This document shows positions 8,051 through 16,300 of a stretch of 64,000 bases of DNA, in pieces. The stretch is from positions 62,001 through 126,000 of the forward strand of contig NZ_JAFBCX010000015.1 of the NCBI RefSeq assembly GCF_016907955.1. Direction: 5' to 3'. The position numbers were made by a program, and so were the translations under genes. The notes under the pieces were generated by a model. It made no database searches, was not told the origin of the DNA, and was given only the letters and a program-made list of their open reading frames with translations. Position 1 is the first letter of the stretch. The number at the start of each line of letters is the position of its first letter. The DNA is from Lentzea nigeriaca (GTDB lineage Bacteria > Actinomycetota > Actinomycetes > Mycobacteriales > Pseudonocardiaceae).

Positions 8051-9295
8051 CTAAACGGGACGTACTACCTCCGCGATCGCCTGGACGCCCAGGTCGATCT
8101 CGTCGCGGGTGATGACCAACGGTGGCGCGACGCGCAGGGTCGTCGCCTGGGTCTCCTTGCACAGCACGCCACGAGTGGCCAGCGCCTCGGAGGCCGCGCG
8201 GCCGACCGGGCCGCCGGGGGAGAGCTCGACGCCAGCCCACAGCCCGCGGCCGCGGACCTCGGCGATGCCGTGGCCGACCAGCTCGCCCAGCGAAGAATGC
8301 AGGTGGGCGCCCAGCTCACGGGAGCGCTCCTGGAACTCACCGGTCTCCAGCAGCCGCACGACCGCGCGGCCGACGGCGCAGGCCAGCGGGTTGCCGCCGA
8401 ACGTCGACCCGTGCTCGCCGGGCTTCAGCACGCCCAGCACCGCGCGCGAACCGACCACCGCGGACACCGGCAGGATGCCGCCCCCCAGTGCCTTGCCGAG
8501 CGTGTAGAGGTCGGCGCGCACACCCTCGTGGTCGAGCGCGAACAGGTCACCGGTGCGGCCGAGGCCGGACTGGATCTCGTCGGCGATCATCAGGACGTTG
8601 TGCTCGTCGCACAGGCGGCGGATCCCGGCCAGGTAGCCGGCGGGCGGCACGACGACGCCTGCCTCGCCCTGGATCGGCTCGATCAACACGGCGGCCGTCC
8701 TGGACGAGATCGCGGACTCGACCTCGTCGAGGTTGCCGTACTTGACGACCTTGAAGCCCGGCGTGAACGGGCCGAAGTCGTTGCGCGCGGCCTCGTCGGT
8801 CGAGAACGACACGATCGTCGTGGTGCGGCCGTGGAAGTTGGACCCGGCGACGATGATCTCCGCCATGCCCTCCGGCACGCCCTTGACCTGGTACGCCCAC
8901 TTACGCGCGACCTTGATCGCGGACTCCACGGCCTCGGCGCCGGAGTTCATCGCGAGCACCATCTCGGTGCCGGTCAGCGTGGCCAGCTCGCGGCAGAACA
9001 GGCCGAACTGGTCGTGGTGGAACGCGCGGCTGGTCAATGTCACGCGGCCGAGCTGCTCGACGGCGGCGGCCACCAGGGCGGGGTGGCGGTGGCCGAAGTT
9101 CAGCGACGAGTAGCCCGACAGGAAGTCGAGGTAGCGGCGGCCTTCGACGTCGGTGACCCACGCCCCCTCGCCGTGCGAGATGACCACCGGCAGGGGGTGG
9201 TAGTTGTGGGTGCTCCATTCTTCGTCGAGAGCGACGTAGTCAGCGCTAGCCAAATTCATGGTTCCCGCGGTCCGGTGGTCAGCGATGGCTGTCAT
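8051..9295 (-). CDS. rocD: Ornithine--oxo-acid aminotransferase
   Basis: PLP enzyme converting ornithine plus 2-oxoglutarate to glutamate semialdehyde and glutamate, in arginine/ornithine breakdown and proline linkage. It is a 414-residue class III aminotransferase. NSGAEAVESAIK (about 117-128), IADEIQSGLGRTG with the PLP-N1 Asp239, and TLGKALGGG with Schiff-base Lys268 are all present, followed by HGSTFGGNPLA. The N-terminal residues YVALDEEWSTHNYHPLPVV are characteristic of RocD. An internal ATG 12 codons in is an alternative start. No arginase or arginine permease lies beside it. Confidence 0.92.
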   Translation of the reverse strand: MTAIADHRTAGTMNLASADYVALDEEWSTHNYHPLPVVISHGEGAWVTDVEGRRYLDFLSGYSSLNFGHRHPALVAAAVEQLGRVTLTSRAFHHDQFGLFCRELATLTGTEMVLAMNSGAEAVESAIKVARKWAYQVKGVPEGMAEIIVAGSNFHGRTTTIVSFSTDEAARNDFGPFTPGFKVVKYGNLDEVESAISSRTAAVLIEPIQGEAGVVVPPAGYLAGIRRLCDEHNVLMIADEIQSGLGRTGDLFALDHEGVRADLYTLGKALGGGILPVSAVVGSRAVLGVLKPGEHGSTFGGNPLACAVGRAVVRLLETGEFQERSRELGAHLHSSLGELVGHGIAEVRGRGLWAGVELSPGGPVGRAASEALATRGVLCKETQATTLRVAPPLVITRDEIDLGVQAIAEVVRPV

Positions 9296-9359
9296 CCTCC
9301 AAGGCTAAGGGGGTGAACAAGCGATTTCAGCCGTGAAGCATTGCGTCTGACGTCAGTTC

Positions 9360-9400
9360 GTTGCGCAGATTCACCGAACAGCGGCTGAACATTGCGCAAC
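9360..9400. promoter_or_regulatory. GTTGCGCA inverted repeat upstream of ppk2
   Basis: GTTGCGCA (9360-9367) and TGCGCAAC (9393-9400) are perfect 8-bp inverted arms 25 bases apart, between the divergent rocD and ppk2 genes. A regulator binding site is possible. A further TTGCGC-TGA-GCGCAA hairpin spans the ppk2 stop codon (10258-10272). Confidence 0.3.
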
Positions 9401-9435
9401 CGGCGTACTTGACGGTTCATCGATACTCTGCGGTG

Positions 9436-10266
9436 ATGGCGAAGAAGTCGGTTCGTGAAGCTCTGCGACTCGATGAGGTGGATCTCTCCACCCTCGACCC
9501 GGCCGGGCGTCCGGTCGGTCCCAAGAACAAGAAGGAGGCGGCCGACGAGCTCGCCGCCACCGGGGCCGAGCTGGACGACCTGCAGGAGGCGTTGTACGCG
9601 GAGAACTCTCGCGCGGTGCTGCTCGTGCTGCAAGGCATGGACACCTCCGGCAAGGGTGGCGTCGTCCGGCACGTCGTCGGGCTGGTGAACCCGCAGAGCG
9701 TGCGCATCGCGTCGTTCAAGAAACCGACTCCCGCCGAACGGCGTCAGCACTTCCTGTGGCGGATCAGGAAGGTCCTGCCGGAGAAGGGACACATCGGCGC
9801 GTTCGACCGCTCCCACTACGAGGACGTGCTCGTGCCGAAGGTCGAGCGTCTGCTCACCGCCGCGGAGATCAAGAAGCGCTACCAGGAGATCAACGCGTTC
9901 GAGCGGGAACTGGCCGACGACGGAGTCGCGGTGATCAAGTGCTTCCTGCACATCTCGCCGGAGGTGCAGAAGGAACGGCTGCTCGCCCGTCTGGACGACC
10001 CGCGCAAGCACTGGAAGTACAACCCCGCGGACATCGACGTGCGCTCGAAGTGGTCGAGGTACCAGGACGCGTACACGCAGGCGTTGACGAACTGCCGGGA
10101 CACGCCCTGGTACGCGATTCCGTCCGACCGCAAGTGGTACCGCAACTGGGCCGTCAGCCGGTTGTTGCTCGAGACCATGCGCGAGATGGACCCGAAGTTC
10201 CCGCCGCCCGCGTACGACATCGAGGCCGAGAAGGCCCGGTTGATCTCGAACGACCCGTTGCGCTGA
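9436..10266 (+). CDS. ppk2: Polyphosphate kinase 2 family protein
   Basis: Polyphosphate-dependent nucleotide phosphotransferase with a P-loop kinase fold. Starting at the ATG at 9436, the 276-residue product has Walker A GMDTSGKGG (67-75), a lid region rich in Lys/Arg, and FDRSHYEDVLVPKV as the Walker B/Asp segment, then the family-typical HWKYNPADIDVRSKW and DTPWYAIPSDRKWYRN. A single domain with this order indicates class I or III PPK2, which make ATP/GTP or ADP/GDP from polyphosphate; the exact direction cannot be read from sequence. An in-frame upstream GTG is less likely. Confidence 0.9.
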   Translation: MAKKSVREALRLDEVDLSTLDPAGRPVGPKNKKEAADELAATGAELDDLQEALYAENSRAVLLVLQGMDTSGKGGVVRHVVGLVNPQSVRIASFKKPTPAERRQHFLWRIRKVLPEKGHIGAFDRSHYEDVLVPKVERLLTAAEIKKRYQEINAFERELADDGVAVIKCFLHISPEVQKERLLARLDDPRKHWKYNPADIDVRSKWSRYQDAYTQALTNCRDTPWYAIPSDRKWYRNWAVSRLLLETMREMDPKFPPPAYDIEAEKARLISNDPLR

Positions 10267-10355
10267 GCGCAATCTTCGTTGCGCCTATTGCTTGAGTGCA
10301 GAGGTCTGGGCCACTGTGGGCTGCGCCGCCGCCAGAGTATCCCGGAGGTGCGGAC

Positions 10356-11468
10356 GTGGGTGTGGACCGGCGACGTTTTCTCGGAGCCATGGGTGTGGGA
10401 GCTGGACTGCTGATGACCGGAGGAACCGCGGAAGCGGCGGCGGTGACGCGGAGAGTCTTCTTCGGCGCTTACACGACGTGGAGCGGTGGCGCCAAAGGCA
10501 TCGGCATCGGCACCTACGACACGTCGAACGGTCAGCTGAAGACAACAGGCGTGATCAGCGGCGTGGTCAACCCGTCGTTCGTGATCGAGTCACGCGACGG
10601 CCGGTTCCTCTACGCGGTCAACGAGAACACCAAGGGCGAGGTCACCGCGATCGACGCCCGGTCGCTCAAGGTGCTGAACAAGGTTGCGACCGGCGGCGCC
10701 GACCCGTGCCACCTGACGCTCGACCCGTCCGGGAAGTTCCTGATCACCGCGGACTACTCGTCCGGCTCGCTCAGCGTCTTCCCGGTGAAGCCGGACGGCA
10801 GCCTCGGCGCGCGCACGCAGAAAGTGCAGCACAAGGGCTCCGGGCCCGACCCGGACCGCCAGGCCGGTCCGCACGCGCACCACATCGTGTTCGACCCATC
10901 GGGCCGGCACGCGTTCGCGGTCGACCTCGGCGCCGACGCGGTGTTCGCCTACACGTTCACCGCGGGCCAGCTCGAGCTCGTCTCGACGGCGAAGTTCAAG
11001 CCCGGCGCCGGACCACGCCACATCGCGTTCGACCCGAACGGCAGGACCGCGTACGTCGCGAACGAGCTGGACTCGACGATCGTGGCCTGCACCCACGCGG
11101 ACGGGAAGCTCACGCCGGGGCAGGTGCTGAAGACCGCGCCGTCCGGGTCCGTGCGCAACTACCCGGCCGAGGTGCTGGTGTCCGGCGACGGCAGGAACGT
11201 CTACCTGTCGAACCGCGGTCACGACAGCGTCGCCCACTTCGCGGTCACCGGCTCGGAGCTCACGCTGATCAGCCACACGCCGGTCGGCGGCAAGTACCCG
11301 CGGCACATCACGCTCGATCCGTCCGGGCAGTTCCTCTTCGCGGCCAACCAGAACTCGAACAACGTGACGTCGTTCGCGGTGGACCGCGCTTCGGGCAAGC
11401 TGACGCCGTCCGGCACGCCGCTGCAGACCGCGATCCCGGTCTGCGTGCTGCCCACACGACTGGGTTAA
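10356..11468 (+). CDS. Tat-exported lactonase family protein (seven-bladed propeller)
   Basis: Member of the 6-phosphogluconolactonase/lactonase beta-propeller family. The GTG at 10356, with GGAGG upstream, places a twin-arginine signal right at the N-terminus (DRRRFLGAMG, then a hydrophobic run ending AEAAA), so the protein is predicted to be exported folded. The 370 residues contain repeated blade motifs such as DPSGKFLITADY, DPSGRHAFAVD, DPNGRTAYVANE and DPSGQFLFAANQ. Because it is exported, a role in cytosolic sugar-phosphate metabolism is unlikely and the substrate is unknown. Confidence 0.85.
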   Translation: MGVDRRRFLGAMGVGAGLLMTGGTAEAAAVTRRVFFGAYTTWSGGAKGIGIGTYDTSNGQLKTTGVISGVVNPSFVIESRDGRFLYAVNENTKGEVTAIDARSLKVLNKVATGGADPCHLTLDPSGKFLITADYSSGSLSVFPVKPDGSLGARTQKVQHKGSGPDPDRQAGPHAHHIVFDPSGRHAFAVDLGADAVFAYTFTAGQLELVSTAKFKPGAGPRHIAFDPNGRTAYVANELDSTIVACTHADGKLTPGQVLKTAPSGSVRNYPAEVLVSGDGRNVYLSNRGHDSVAHFAVTGSELTLISHTPVGGKYPRHITLDPSGQFLFAANQNSNNVTSFAVDRASGKLTPSGTPLQTAIPVCVLPTRLG

Positions 11469-11509
11469 TGCTCTTCTAGTCGATTGTCCACAGTGGTACT
11501 CCGACTGCC

Positions 11510-12241
11510 ATGAGTCTCATGGCTGGGGTACTGGCAATAGCGTTGATGGCGCCCGCGCCGATCGTGCCGGAGTACGTCGCACTCGGCGACTCCTACGCGT
11601 CCGGTGCGGGCGCCGGTTCCTATGTGGACGGCTCGTGCCGTCGGAGCTCGAACGCCTATCCGGCGTTGCGGGGCAAGGACTTCCTGTCGTTCAGGTTCGT
11701 GGCGTGCACCGGCGCTACCACGAAGTCGGTCACGTCGCAGGTCAAGGCGATCACCCCGGCGACGACGCTGGTCACGATCACGATCGGCGGCAACGACCTC
11801 GGGTTCGTCGACGTGATGACGACCTGCACGCTCAACGGCGACAGGTCGTGCGAGAAACGGGTCGCGAAGGCCAGGGGCTTCACCCGCGACCAGCTGCCCG
11901 CCCGGCTCGACGCCACCTACGCCGCGATCAGGAACGCCGCGCCGCGTGCCGAACTGGTCGTGCTCGGATATCCGCGGTTGTTCACGCCGAACGACAAGTG
12001 CCGCACGCTCTCGAAGCGGAAGCGGCAGGCGCTCAACGACGCGGCCGACGAGCTGTCCGAGGTGACCGCGGCGGCCGCCAAACGGGCCGGTGCGCGGTAC
12101 GTCGACGTCAGGGAGGCGTTTGCGGACCACGGCGTCTGCTCCGGTGAGCCGTGGATCAACGCGCTGGTCAGCCCGACGCAGGACTCCTACCACCCGGCCA
12201 AGGCGGGCCAGTTCGCGTACTTCGAGGCGTTGACAGGCTGA
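11510..12241 (+). CDS. Secreted SGNH/GDSL hydrolase (lipase/esterase)
   Basis: 243-residue SGNH hydrolase similar to actinomycete secreted lipases. A short hydrophobic N-terminus (MSLMAGVLAIALMAPAPIV) is followed by block I ALGDSYASG with the nucleophile Ser28, block III TIGGNDLGF with the oxyanion Asn, and block V DSYHPAKAG with the catalytic His. Several Cys are placed as in disulfide-bonded secreted members. The substrate (lipid or acetylated glycan) is not evident. Confidence 0.88.
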   Translation: MSLMAGVLAIALMAPAPIVPEYVALGDSYASGAGAGSYVDGSCRRSSNAYPALRGKDFLSFRFVACTGATTKSVTSQVKAITPATTLVTITIGGNDLGFVDVMTTCTLNGDRSCEKRVAKARGFTRDQLPARLDATYAAIRNAAPRAELVVLGYPRLFTPNDKCRTLSKRKRQALNDAADELSEVTAAAAKRAGARYVDVREAFADHGVCSGEPWINALVSPTQDSYHPAKAGQFAYFEALTG

Positions 12242-12245
12242 CTCT

Positions 12246-12261
12246 GTAAGTCGTAGCTTAC
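12246..12261. promoter_or_regulatory. Inverted repeat before the ArsR-type gene
   Basis: GTAAG-TCGTAG-CTTAC is a perfect 5-bp-arm inverted repeat ending 5 bases before the GTG of the HTH gene. The position fits an autoregulatory operator covering the transcription start. No Shine-Dalgarno sequence is seen, so a leaderless transcript is possible. Confidence 0.4.
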
Positions 12262-12266
12262 CGTTC

Positions 12267-12569
12267 GTGGAGACTTACCAAGTGGCGTTCGCGGCGCTCG
12301 GCGACCCGACCCGCCGCGAGATCTTCACGCTGCTCGCGGCCAGGCCGCGGGCGGTGGGGGAGATCGCCGCCGAGCTGCCGGTGTCGCGGCCGGCCGTGTC
12401 CCAGCACCTCAAGGTGCTCAAAGAGGCACGGCTGGTCCGCGTCGAGGCGGAAGGAACTCGGCGGCGGTACTCCGTCGACCACGTCGGGGTGGCCGCGATG
12501 CGCGACTACCTGGACGACGTGTGGGGTCAGGCACTCGCGAACTTCGCTGCGGTTGTGGAGGAAGCATGA
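12267..12569 (+). CDS. ArsR-family transcriptional regulator
   Basis: 100-residue winged-helix repressor of the ArsR/SmtB type. ALGDPTRREIFTLLA, the recognition region LPVSRPAVSQHLKVLKEARLV and the wing EGTRRRYSVD are clear. No metal-binding Cys is present (no ELCVCDL box), so it belongs to the non-metal group that usually pairs with SRPBCC/AHSA1 genes. Its stop codon overlaps the ATG of just such a gene, indicating a co-translated pair. Confidence 0.92.
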   Translation: METYQVAFAALGDPTRREIFTLLAARPRAVGEIAAELPVSRPAVSQHLKVLKEARLVRVEAEGTRRRYSVDHVGVAAMRDYLDDVWGQALANFAAVVEEA

Positions 12570-13021
12570 CGGAGGTCAGGAGATCGGTGCTGGTGAAGGC
12601 CAGCGCCGACCACGCCTTCAAGGTGTTCACGGAGAAGTTCGTGACGTGGTGGCCGGCGTCACACCACATCGGCAAGGCCAAGCTGCGGGACGTCGTCGTC
12701 GAACCGCGCGAAGGCGGTCGCTGGTACGAGATCGGCACCGACGGCGCCGAGTGCGAGTGGGGCGAGGTGAAGGCCTGGGAGCCGCCGTCGCGGTTGCTGC
12801 TCGCCTGGCACCTCGACGGTGACTGGGACTACGACCCCGACCCCGCGCGGGCGTCCGAGGTGGAGATCACCTTCGCCTCCGAGGGCGACGGCACCCGCGT
12901 GGAGCTGGTGCATCGCGGGTTCGAGCGGCATTTCACCAAGCCGGAACGAGTCCGCGAGGGCGTCGGCGGCGACGGTGGCTGGGGCGGAATTCTGCTCGGC
13001 TTCGCCGACGCGTTCGTGTGA
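12566..13021 (+). CDS. SRPBCC (AHSA1-like) domain protein
   Basis: 151-residue START/Bet v1-like hydrophobic ligand-binding fold. The N-terminal RRSVLVKASADHAFKVFTEKF strand-helix, the central GGRWYEIGTDGAECEWGEVKAWEPP and the final GGWGGILLGFADAF helix are family features. It starts within the ArsR stop (ATGA). ArsR-AHSA1 pairs are common in actinomycetes; the ligand or target is unknown. Confidence 0.88.
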   Translation: MTEVRRSVLVKASADHAFKVFTEKFVTWWPASHHIGKAKLRDVVVEPREGGRWYEIGTDGAECEWGEVKAWEPPSRLLLAWHLDGDWDYDPDPARASEVEITFASEGDGTRVELVHRGFERHFTKPERVREGVGGDGGWGGILLGFADAFV

Positions 13022-13031
13022 TCATGCGCGG

Positions 13032-13799
13032 GTGAGTCTTCTGAAGGAGGTCACGGCCACCCGGTATGTGACGCCGTTCCGTGAGGGCGGGTCGATGCCG
13101 GGCTTGGTCGAGGCCGACGACCTGGGTATGTACGTGGTCAAGTTCCGCGGCGCCGGACAGGGCGTGAAGGTGCTGGTCGCCGAGATCATCGTCGGCGAGC
13201 TGGCGCGGCGGCTGGGCTTCCGCATACCGGAGATCGTGCTGGTGCACCTCGACCCGGAGCTGGCGCGCGCGGAACCCGACCAGGAGGTCCAGGAGCTGCT
13301 GCGGGCGAGCGGCGGCCTCAACCTCGGCCTCGACTACCTGCCCGGCTCGTTCGACTTCAACCCGATCGTGCGCGACCCCGGCGTCGAGCTCGCGACGAAG
13401 CTGCTGTGGCTGGACGCGCTGGTGCTCAACGTCGACCGCAGCTGGCGCAACCCCAACATGCTGCTGTGGCACCGGGACGTGTGGCTGATCGACCACGGCG
13501 CCTCGCTGTACTTCCACTACTCGTGGAGCCAGGACAAGCCCGCCACCAAAGACTTCCGGTTCGACCCGTCCGACCACGCGATGCTGCCGAACGCCGGTTC
13601 GCTGTCCGAAGTGGACGCTGAACTGTCCGCCAAGATCACGCCGGAGCTGCTCGACGAGGTGCTCGCCCTGGTCCCCGACGAGTGGCTGGAGGGAGATCCG
13701 GTAGAACTGCGGCAGCGTTACAAGGACTTCTTCACCTACCGGCTCGCCAACCGCGGCTGGGTCGACTCGCTGGAGGCAGCGCGTGCCGCACGTGTTTGA
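13032..13799 (+). CDS. HipA-like kinase family protein
   Basis: 255-residue protein related to the HipA/phosphatidylinositol-kinase-like fold. The GTG at 13032 begins VSLLKEVTATRYVTPFREGGSMP. A lysine strand YVVKFRGAGQGVKVLVAE, the catalytic-type LVLNVDRSWRNPNMLLW and the metal-binding LIDHGASLYFHY follow in kinase order. Unlike HipA toxins it lacks the N-subdomain and no HipB antitoxin is nearby; instead the adjacent partner is DUF3037. The pair recurs widely in bacteria but its function is not established. Confidence 0.82.
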   Translation: MSLLKEVTATRYVTPFREGGSMPGLVEADDLGMYVVKFRGAGQGVKVLVAEIIVGELARRLGFRIPEIVLVHLDPELARAEPDQEVQELLRASGGLNLGLDYLPGSFDFNPIVRDPGVELATKLLWLDALVLNVDRSWRNPNMLLWHRDVWLIDHGASLYFHYSWSQDKPATKDFRFDPSDHAMLPNAGSLSEVDAELSAKITPELLDEVLALVPDEWLEGDPVELRQRYKDFFTYRLANRGWVDSLEAARAARV

Positions 13800-14169
13800 G
13801 TACGCGCTGCTGCGGGCCGTGCCGCGGCAGGAGCGGGGCGAGTTCATGAACGTCGGCGTCATCGTCTACTGCGCCGCACTGGACTTCCTGTGCGCCAAGA
13901 CCTATGTGGACGGTGACCGGCTGCGGGCGCTGGACCCGCGGCTCGACGTCGAGATGCTGGAGACGTCGCTGCGGCACCTCACCAACTCGTGCGACGGCAC
14001 GCCCGACGCCGGTCCGGTCAGCAGGACCACGATCGGGCAGCGGTTCCGCTGGCTCACGGCACCACGCAGCACGATCGTGCAGACCTCGCCCGCGCACACG
14101 GGATTCACCGACGACCCGTCGGCCGAGGTCAACCGGCTTTTCGAAGCGTTGGTGCTGCCGCCCAGGTAG
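13783..14169 (+). CDS. DUF3037 domain protein
   Basis: 128-residue protein with the DUF3037 opening FEYALLRAVPRQERGEFMNVGVIVY. The start GTG lies inside the 3' end of the HipA-like kinase gene (17-base overlap), so the two are co-translated. DUF3037 nearly always travels with a HipA-like kinase gene, which suggests that the proteins work together, but neither substrate nor phenotype is known. Confidence 0.85.
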   Translation: MPHVFEYALLRAVPRQERGEFMNVGVIVYCAALDFLCAKTYVDGDRLRALDPRLDVEMLETSLRHLTNSCDGTPDAGPVSRTTIGQRFRWLTAPRSTIVQTSPAHTGFTDDPSAEVNRLFEALVLPPR

Positions 14170-14244
14170 GTTCGTCGCAACCTGTACGGGGGCATCGCGT
14201 CCCTAGTTGCAAAGCGAATCTAAAGCGATCGGGGTTGGCGACAC

Positions 14245-15264
14245 ATGAGCGCTGGGTATCACCACGGCTACCAGCAGCCGCGGCGTCCCATGCCGCCGCA
14301 GCGGCCGATGAAGAAGAAGAGGCGTCCAGGACGCGTCATTCTGGTGCTGCTGCTGGTCCTGCTGCTGGCCGCAGTCGGTTTCGGCTTCTACGTCGACTCG
14401 ACGCTGAAGCGGATCGACGCGCTGCCGGACTACCAGGGCCGTCCTGCCGACACGCCCGGCACCACGTGGCTGCTCGTCGGCTCCGACGCGCGCGACGGGC
14501 TGACGCAGAAGCAGAAGGACGCGCTCGCCACCGGTGACGCGGCCGGACAGCGCACCGACACCATCATGATGCTGCACCTGCCGGACAACAGCGCCGCGAA
14601 GCCGGTGCTGCTGTCGATCCCGCGCGACTCCTACGTCGCGATCGAGGGCAACGGCCGCAACAAGATCAACGCCTCGTACGCGTTCGGCGGCCCCCAGCTG
14701 CTCGTGAAGACCGTCGAGGGCGCCACCGGCTTGCGGATCGACCACTACATGGAGATCGGCTTCGGCGGGTTCTCCGACATGGTCGACGCGGTCGGCGGCG
14801 TCGACATGTGCCTCGACGAGCCGATCAAGGACCCGCTGGCCGGCATCGACCTGCCCGCGGGCTGCCAGGAGCTCGACGGCCCGAAGGCGCTCGGGTTCGT
14901 GCGCACCCGCGCGTTCGCGACCGCCGACCTGCAGCGCGTGCAGAACCAGCGGAAGTTCCTGTCGGCGTTGTTCGAGAAGGTCAAGAGCCCGGCCACGCTG
15001 GCCAACCCGTTCCGGCTCATCCCGCTGATGAACGCGGCATCCGGCTCGGTGTCGGTCAACGAGGGCGACCACGTCTGGCACCTGGCGAGCGTCGCCTTGA
15101 ACATGAGCGACGCGACGTCCGGAACGGTGCCGGTCGGGTCCACGCCGACGGTGCCCGGTGCGGGATCGGTCGTGCAGTGGAACAAGGAGAAGGCCTCGCA
15201 GCTCTTCGACCTGATCAGCAAGGACCAGCCGGTGCCTGCCGAGCTGATCGCTCCTCCGAAGTAG
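14245..15264 (+). CDS. LCP (LytR-CpsA-Psr) family cell-wall polymer transferase
   Basis: Membrane-anchored LCP enzyme that joins lipid-linked glycopolymers (arabinogalactan or teichoic-acid-like) to peptidoglycan. The 339 residues begin with a basic, Pro/Gln-rich cytoplasmic tail, one transmembrane helix (about residues 33-53, Leu/Val-rich), then the extracytoplasmic LCP domain. It shows LLVGSDAR, RTDTIMMLHL, LSIPRDSYV and the GGFSDMVDAVGGVDMCL segment, which carry the Arg/Asp residues that bind pyrophosphate. The arabinan genes at 44.9-49.0 kb would supply a possible substrate pathway. Confidence 0.9.
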   Translation: MSAGYHHGYQQPRRPMPPQRPMKKKRRPGRVILVLLLVLLLAAVGFGFYVDSTLKRIDALPDYQGRPADTPGTTWLLVGSDARDGLTQKQKDALATGDAAGQRTDTIMMLHLPDNSAAKPVLLSIPRDSYVAIEGNGRNKINASYAFGGPQLLVKTVEGATGLRIDHYMEIGFGGFSDMVDAVGGVDMCLDEPIKDPLAGIDLPAGCQELDGPKALGFVRTRAFATADLQRVQNQRKFLSALFEKVKSPATLANPFRLIPLMNAASGSVSVNEGDHVWHLASVALNMSDATSGTVPVGSTPTVPGAGSVVQWNKEKASQLFDLISKDQPVPAELIAPPK

Positions 15265-15267
15265 TAC

Positions 15268-15375
15268 CTACTGCTTGGCGGGCTCGGAAGTGGGCTCCGA
15301 GCTGGTCAACCCGGCCTCCTGTGCGATCTCCTCGAGCTCGCGCAGGAGGTCGTCGTAAATCGGCGTCGCGGACAT
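15268..15375 (-). CDS. Possible 35-residue peptide gene
   Basis: A short leftward frame opens with MSATPIYDDLLRELEEIAQ and ends EPTSEPAKQ. It is preceded by AGAGGGGGACATCG, a strong purine-rich ribosome-binding site. The first half is a predicted amphipathic acidic helix and the tail is Ser/Pro/Glu-rich. It ends 3 bases from the convergent LCP gene and is divergent from the 3-hydroxybutyrate operon. I do not recognise a family; the strong ribosome-binding site is the main support. Confidence 0.5.
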   Translation of the reverse strand: MSATPIYDDLLRELEEIAQEAGLTSSEPTSEPAKQ

Positions 15376-15474
15376 CGATGTCCCCCTCTTTCTGGATCTT
15401 CCCCCGTTCAGGTGACGGGAGCTTACGCCCCTGTACCCGTTCTTCACTCGCCATATGCCTTTGAGACGCTAAAT

Positions 15475-15522
15475 GGTGGCTAAAGCCACCTCGTGACCAG
15501 GCGTTATGTGGGCCCGCCACAT
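15475..15522. promoter_or_regulatory. Clustered inverted repeats upstream of the 3-hydroxybutyrate operon
   Basis: GGTGGC-TAAA-GCCACC (15475-15490) and ATGTGG-N5-CCACAT (15506-15522) lie in the intergenic region of the SDR-MHS-regulator operon. A further TGACCC-N10-GGGTCA touches the start codon at 15559. They are candidate operators for the GAF/PucR-type regulator encoded third in the operon; this is inference. Confidence 0.35.
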
Positions 15523-15558
15523 GTTTCTCACGCCGTGTGACCCCTACCGTTTCGGGTC

Positions 15559-16290
15559 ATGTCGAGTGTCACGGGTCACACCGCGCTGGTCACCGGAGCC
15601 GCGAGCGGCATCGGCCTGGCCTGCGCCCGCGCACTGGCCGCGGCCGGCGCGAAGGTTCATCTGGTCGACCTCGACCCCGGCGTGCGGGACATCGCGTCCG
15701 AGATCGGTGGGGTCGGGCACGTTCTCGACCTGACCTCCTCGGTGGACGCGTTGCCCGCCGAGGTCGACGTGCTGGTCAACAACGCAGGTGTCCAGCACGT
15801 CGCACCGATCCACGAGTTCCCGCCTTCGCGGTTCTCCTCGATGCTCGAACTGATGCTCGGGGCCGCGTTCCGGCTGACCCGCCACGTGCTGCCGCACATG
15901 TACTCGCGCGGCTGGGGCCGGTTGGTCCACATCTCCAGCGTGCACGGTCTTCGTGCCTCCGCGTTCAAATCCGCCTACGTCGCCGCGAAGCACGGCCTGG
16001 AGGGGTTCTCCAAGGTCGCCGCTCTGGAGGGTGCGCCTCACGGCGTGACGTCGAACTGCGTGGCGCCCGGTTACGTGCGGACTCCGTTGGTGGAGAAGCA
16101 GATCGCGGACCAGGCTCGTGTGCACGGGATTCCGGAGTCCGAGGTTTCGGAGCAAATCTTCCTGCAGCGCAGTGCCATCAAACGGCTGATCGAACCTTCC
16201 GAGGTGGCCGACGCCGTGTTGTGGTTGTGCGACAACAGTTTTGTCACCGGTACGTCGTTGGCCGTCGACGGCGGCTGGTCAGCTCAATGA
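15559..16290 (+). CDS. bdhA: 3-hydroxybutyrate dehydrogenase (SDR)
   Basis: NAD-dependent oxidoreductase of the short-chain family, predicted to interconvert 3-hydroxybutyrate and acetoacetate. The 243 residues show TGAASGIG, NNAGVQHVAPI and the catalytic SSVHG...YVAAKHG (Ser-Tyr-Lys). The NAGVQHV and the late region preceding FLQRSAIKRLIEPSEVA are typical of 3-hydroxybutyrate dehydrogenases and distinguish it from FabG. The transporter gene follows 10 bases downstream, so uptake and oxidation of the same compound are likely. Confidence 0.85.
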   Translation: MSSVTGHTALVTGAASGIGLACARALAAAGAKVHLVDLDPGVRDIASEIGGVGHVLDLTSSVDALPAEVDVLVNNAGVQHVAPIHEFPPSRFSSMLELMLGAAFRLTRHVLPHMYSRGWGRLVHISSVHGLRASAFKSAYVAAKHGLEGFSKVAALEGAPHGVTSNCVAPGYVRTPLVEKQIADQARVHGIPESEVSEQIFLQRSAIKRLIEPSEVADAVLWLCDNSFVTGTSLAVDGGWSAQ

Positions 16291-16300
16291 GGAGTTGTCG

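Noticed and set aside
9360..10272. GTTGCGCA and TTGCGC repeats around ppk2 as part of the choline IclR regulon
   Set aside because: The half-site is only 6-8 bp and common in GC-rich DNA; ppk2 has no link to choline use. Kept only as a separate weak inverted repeat.
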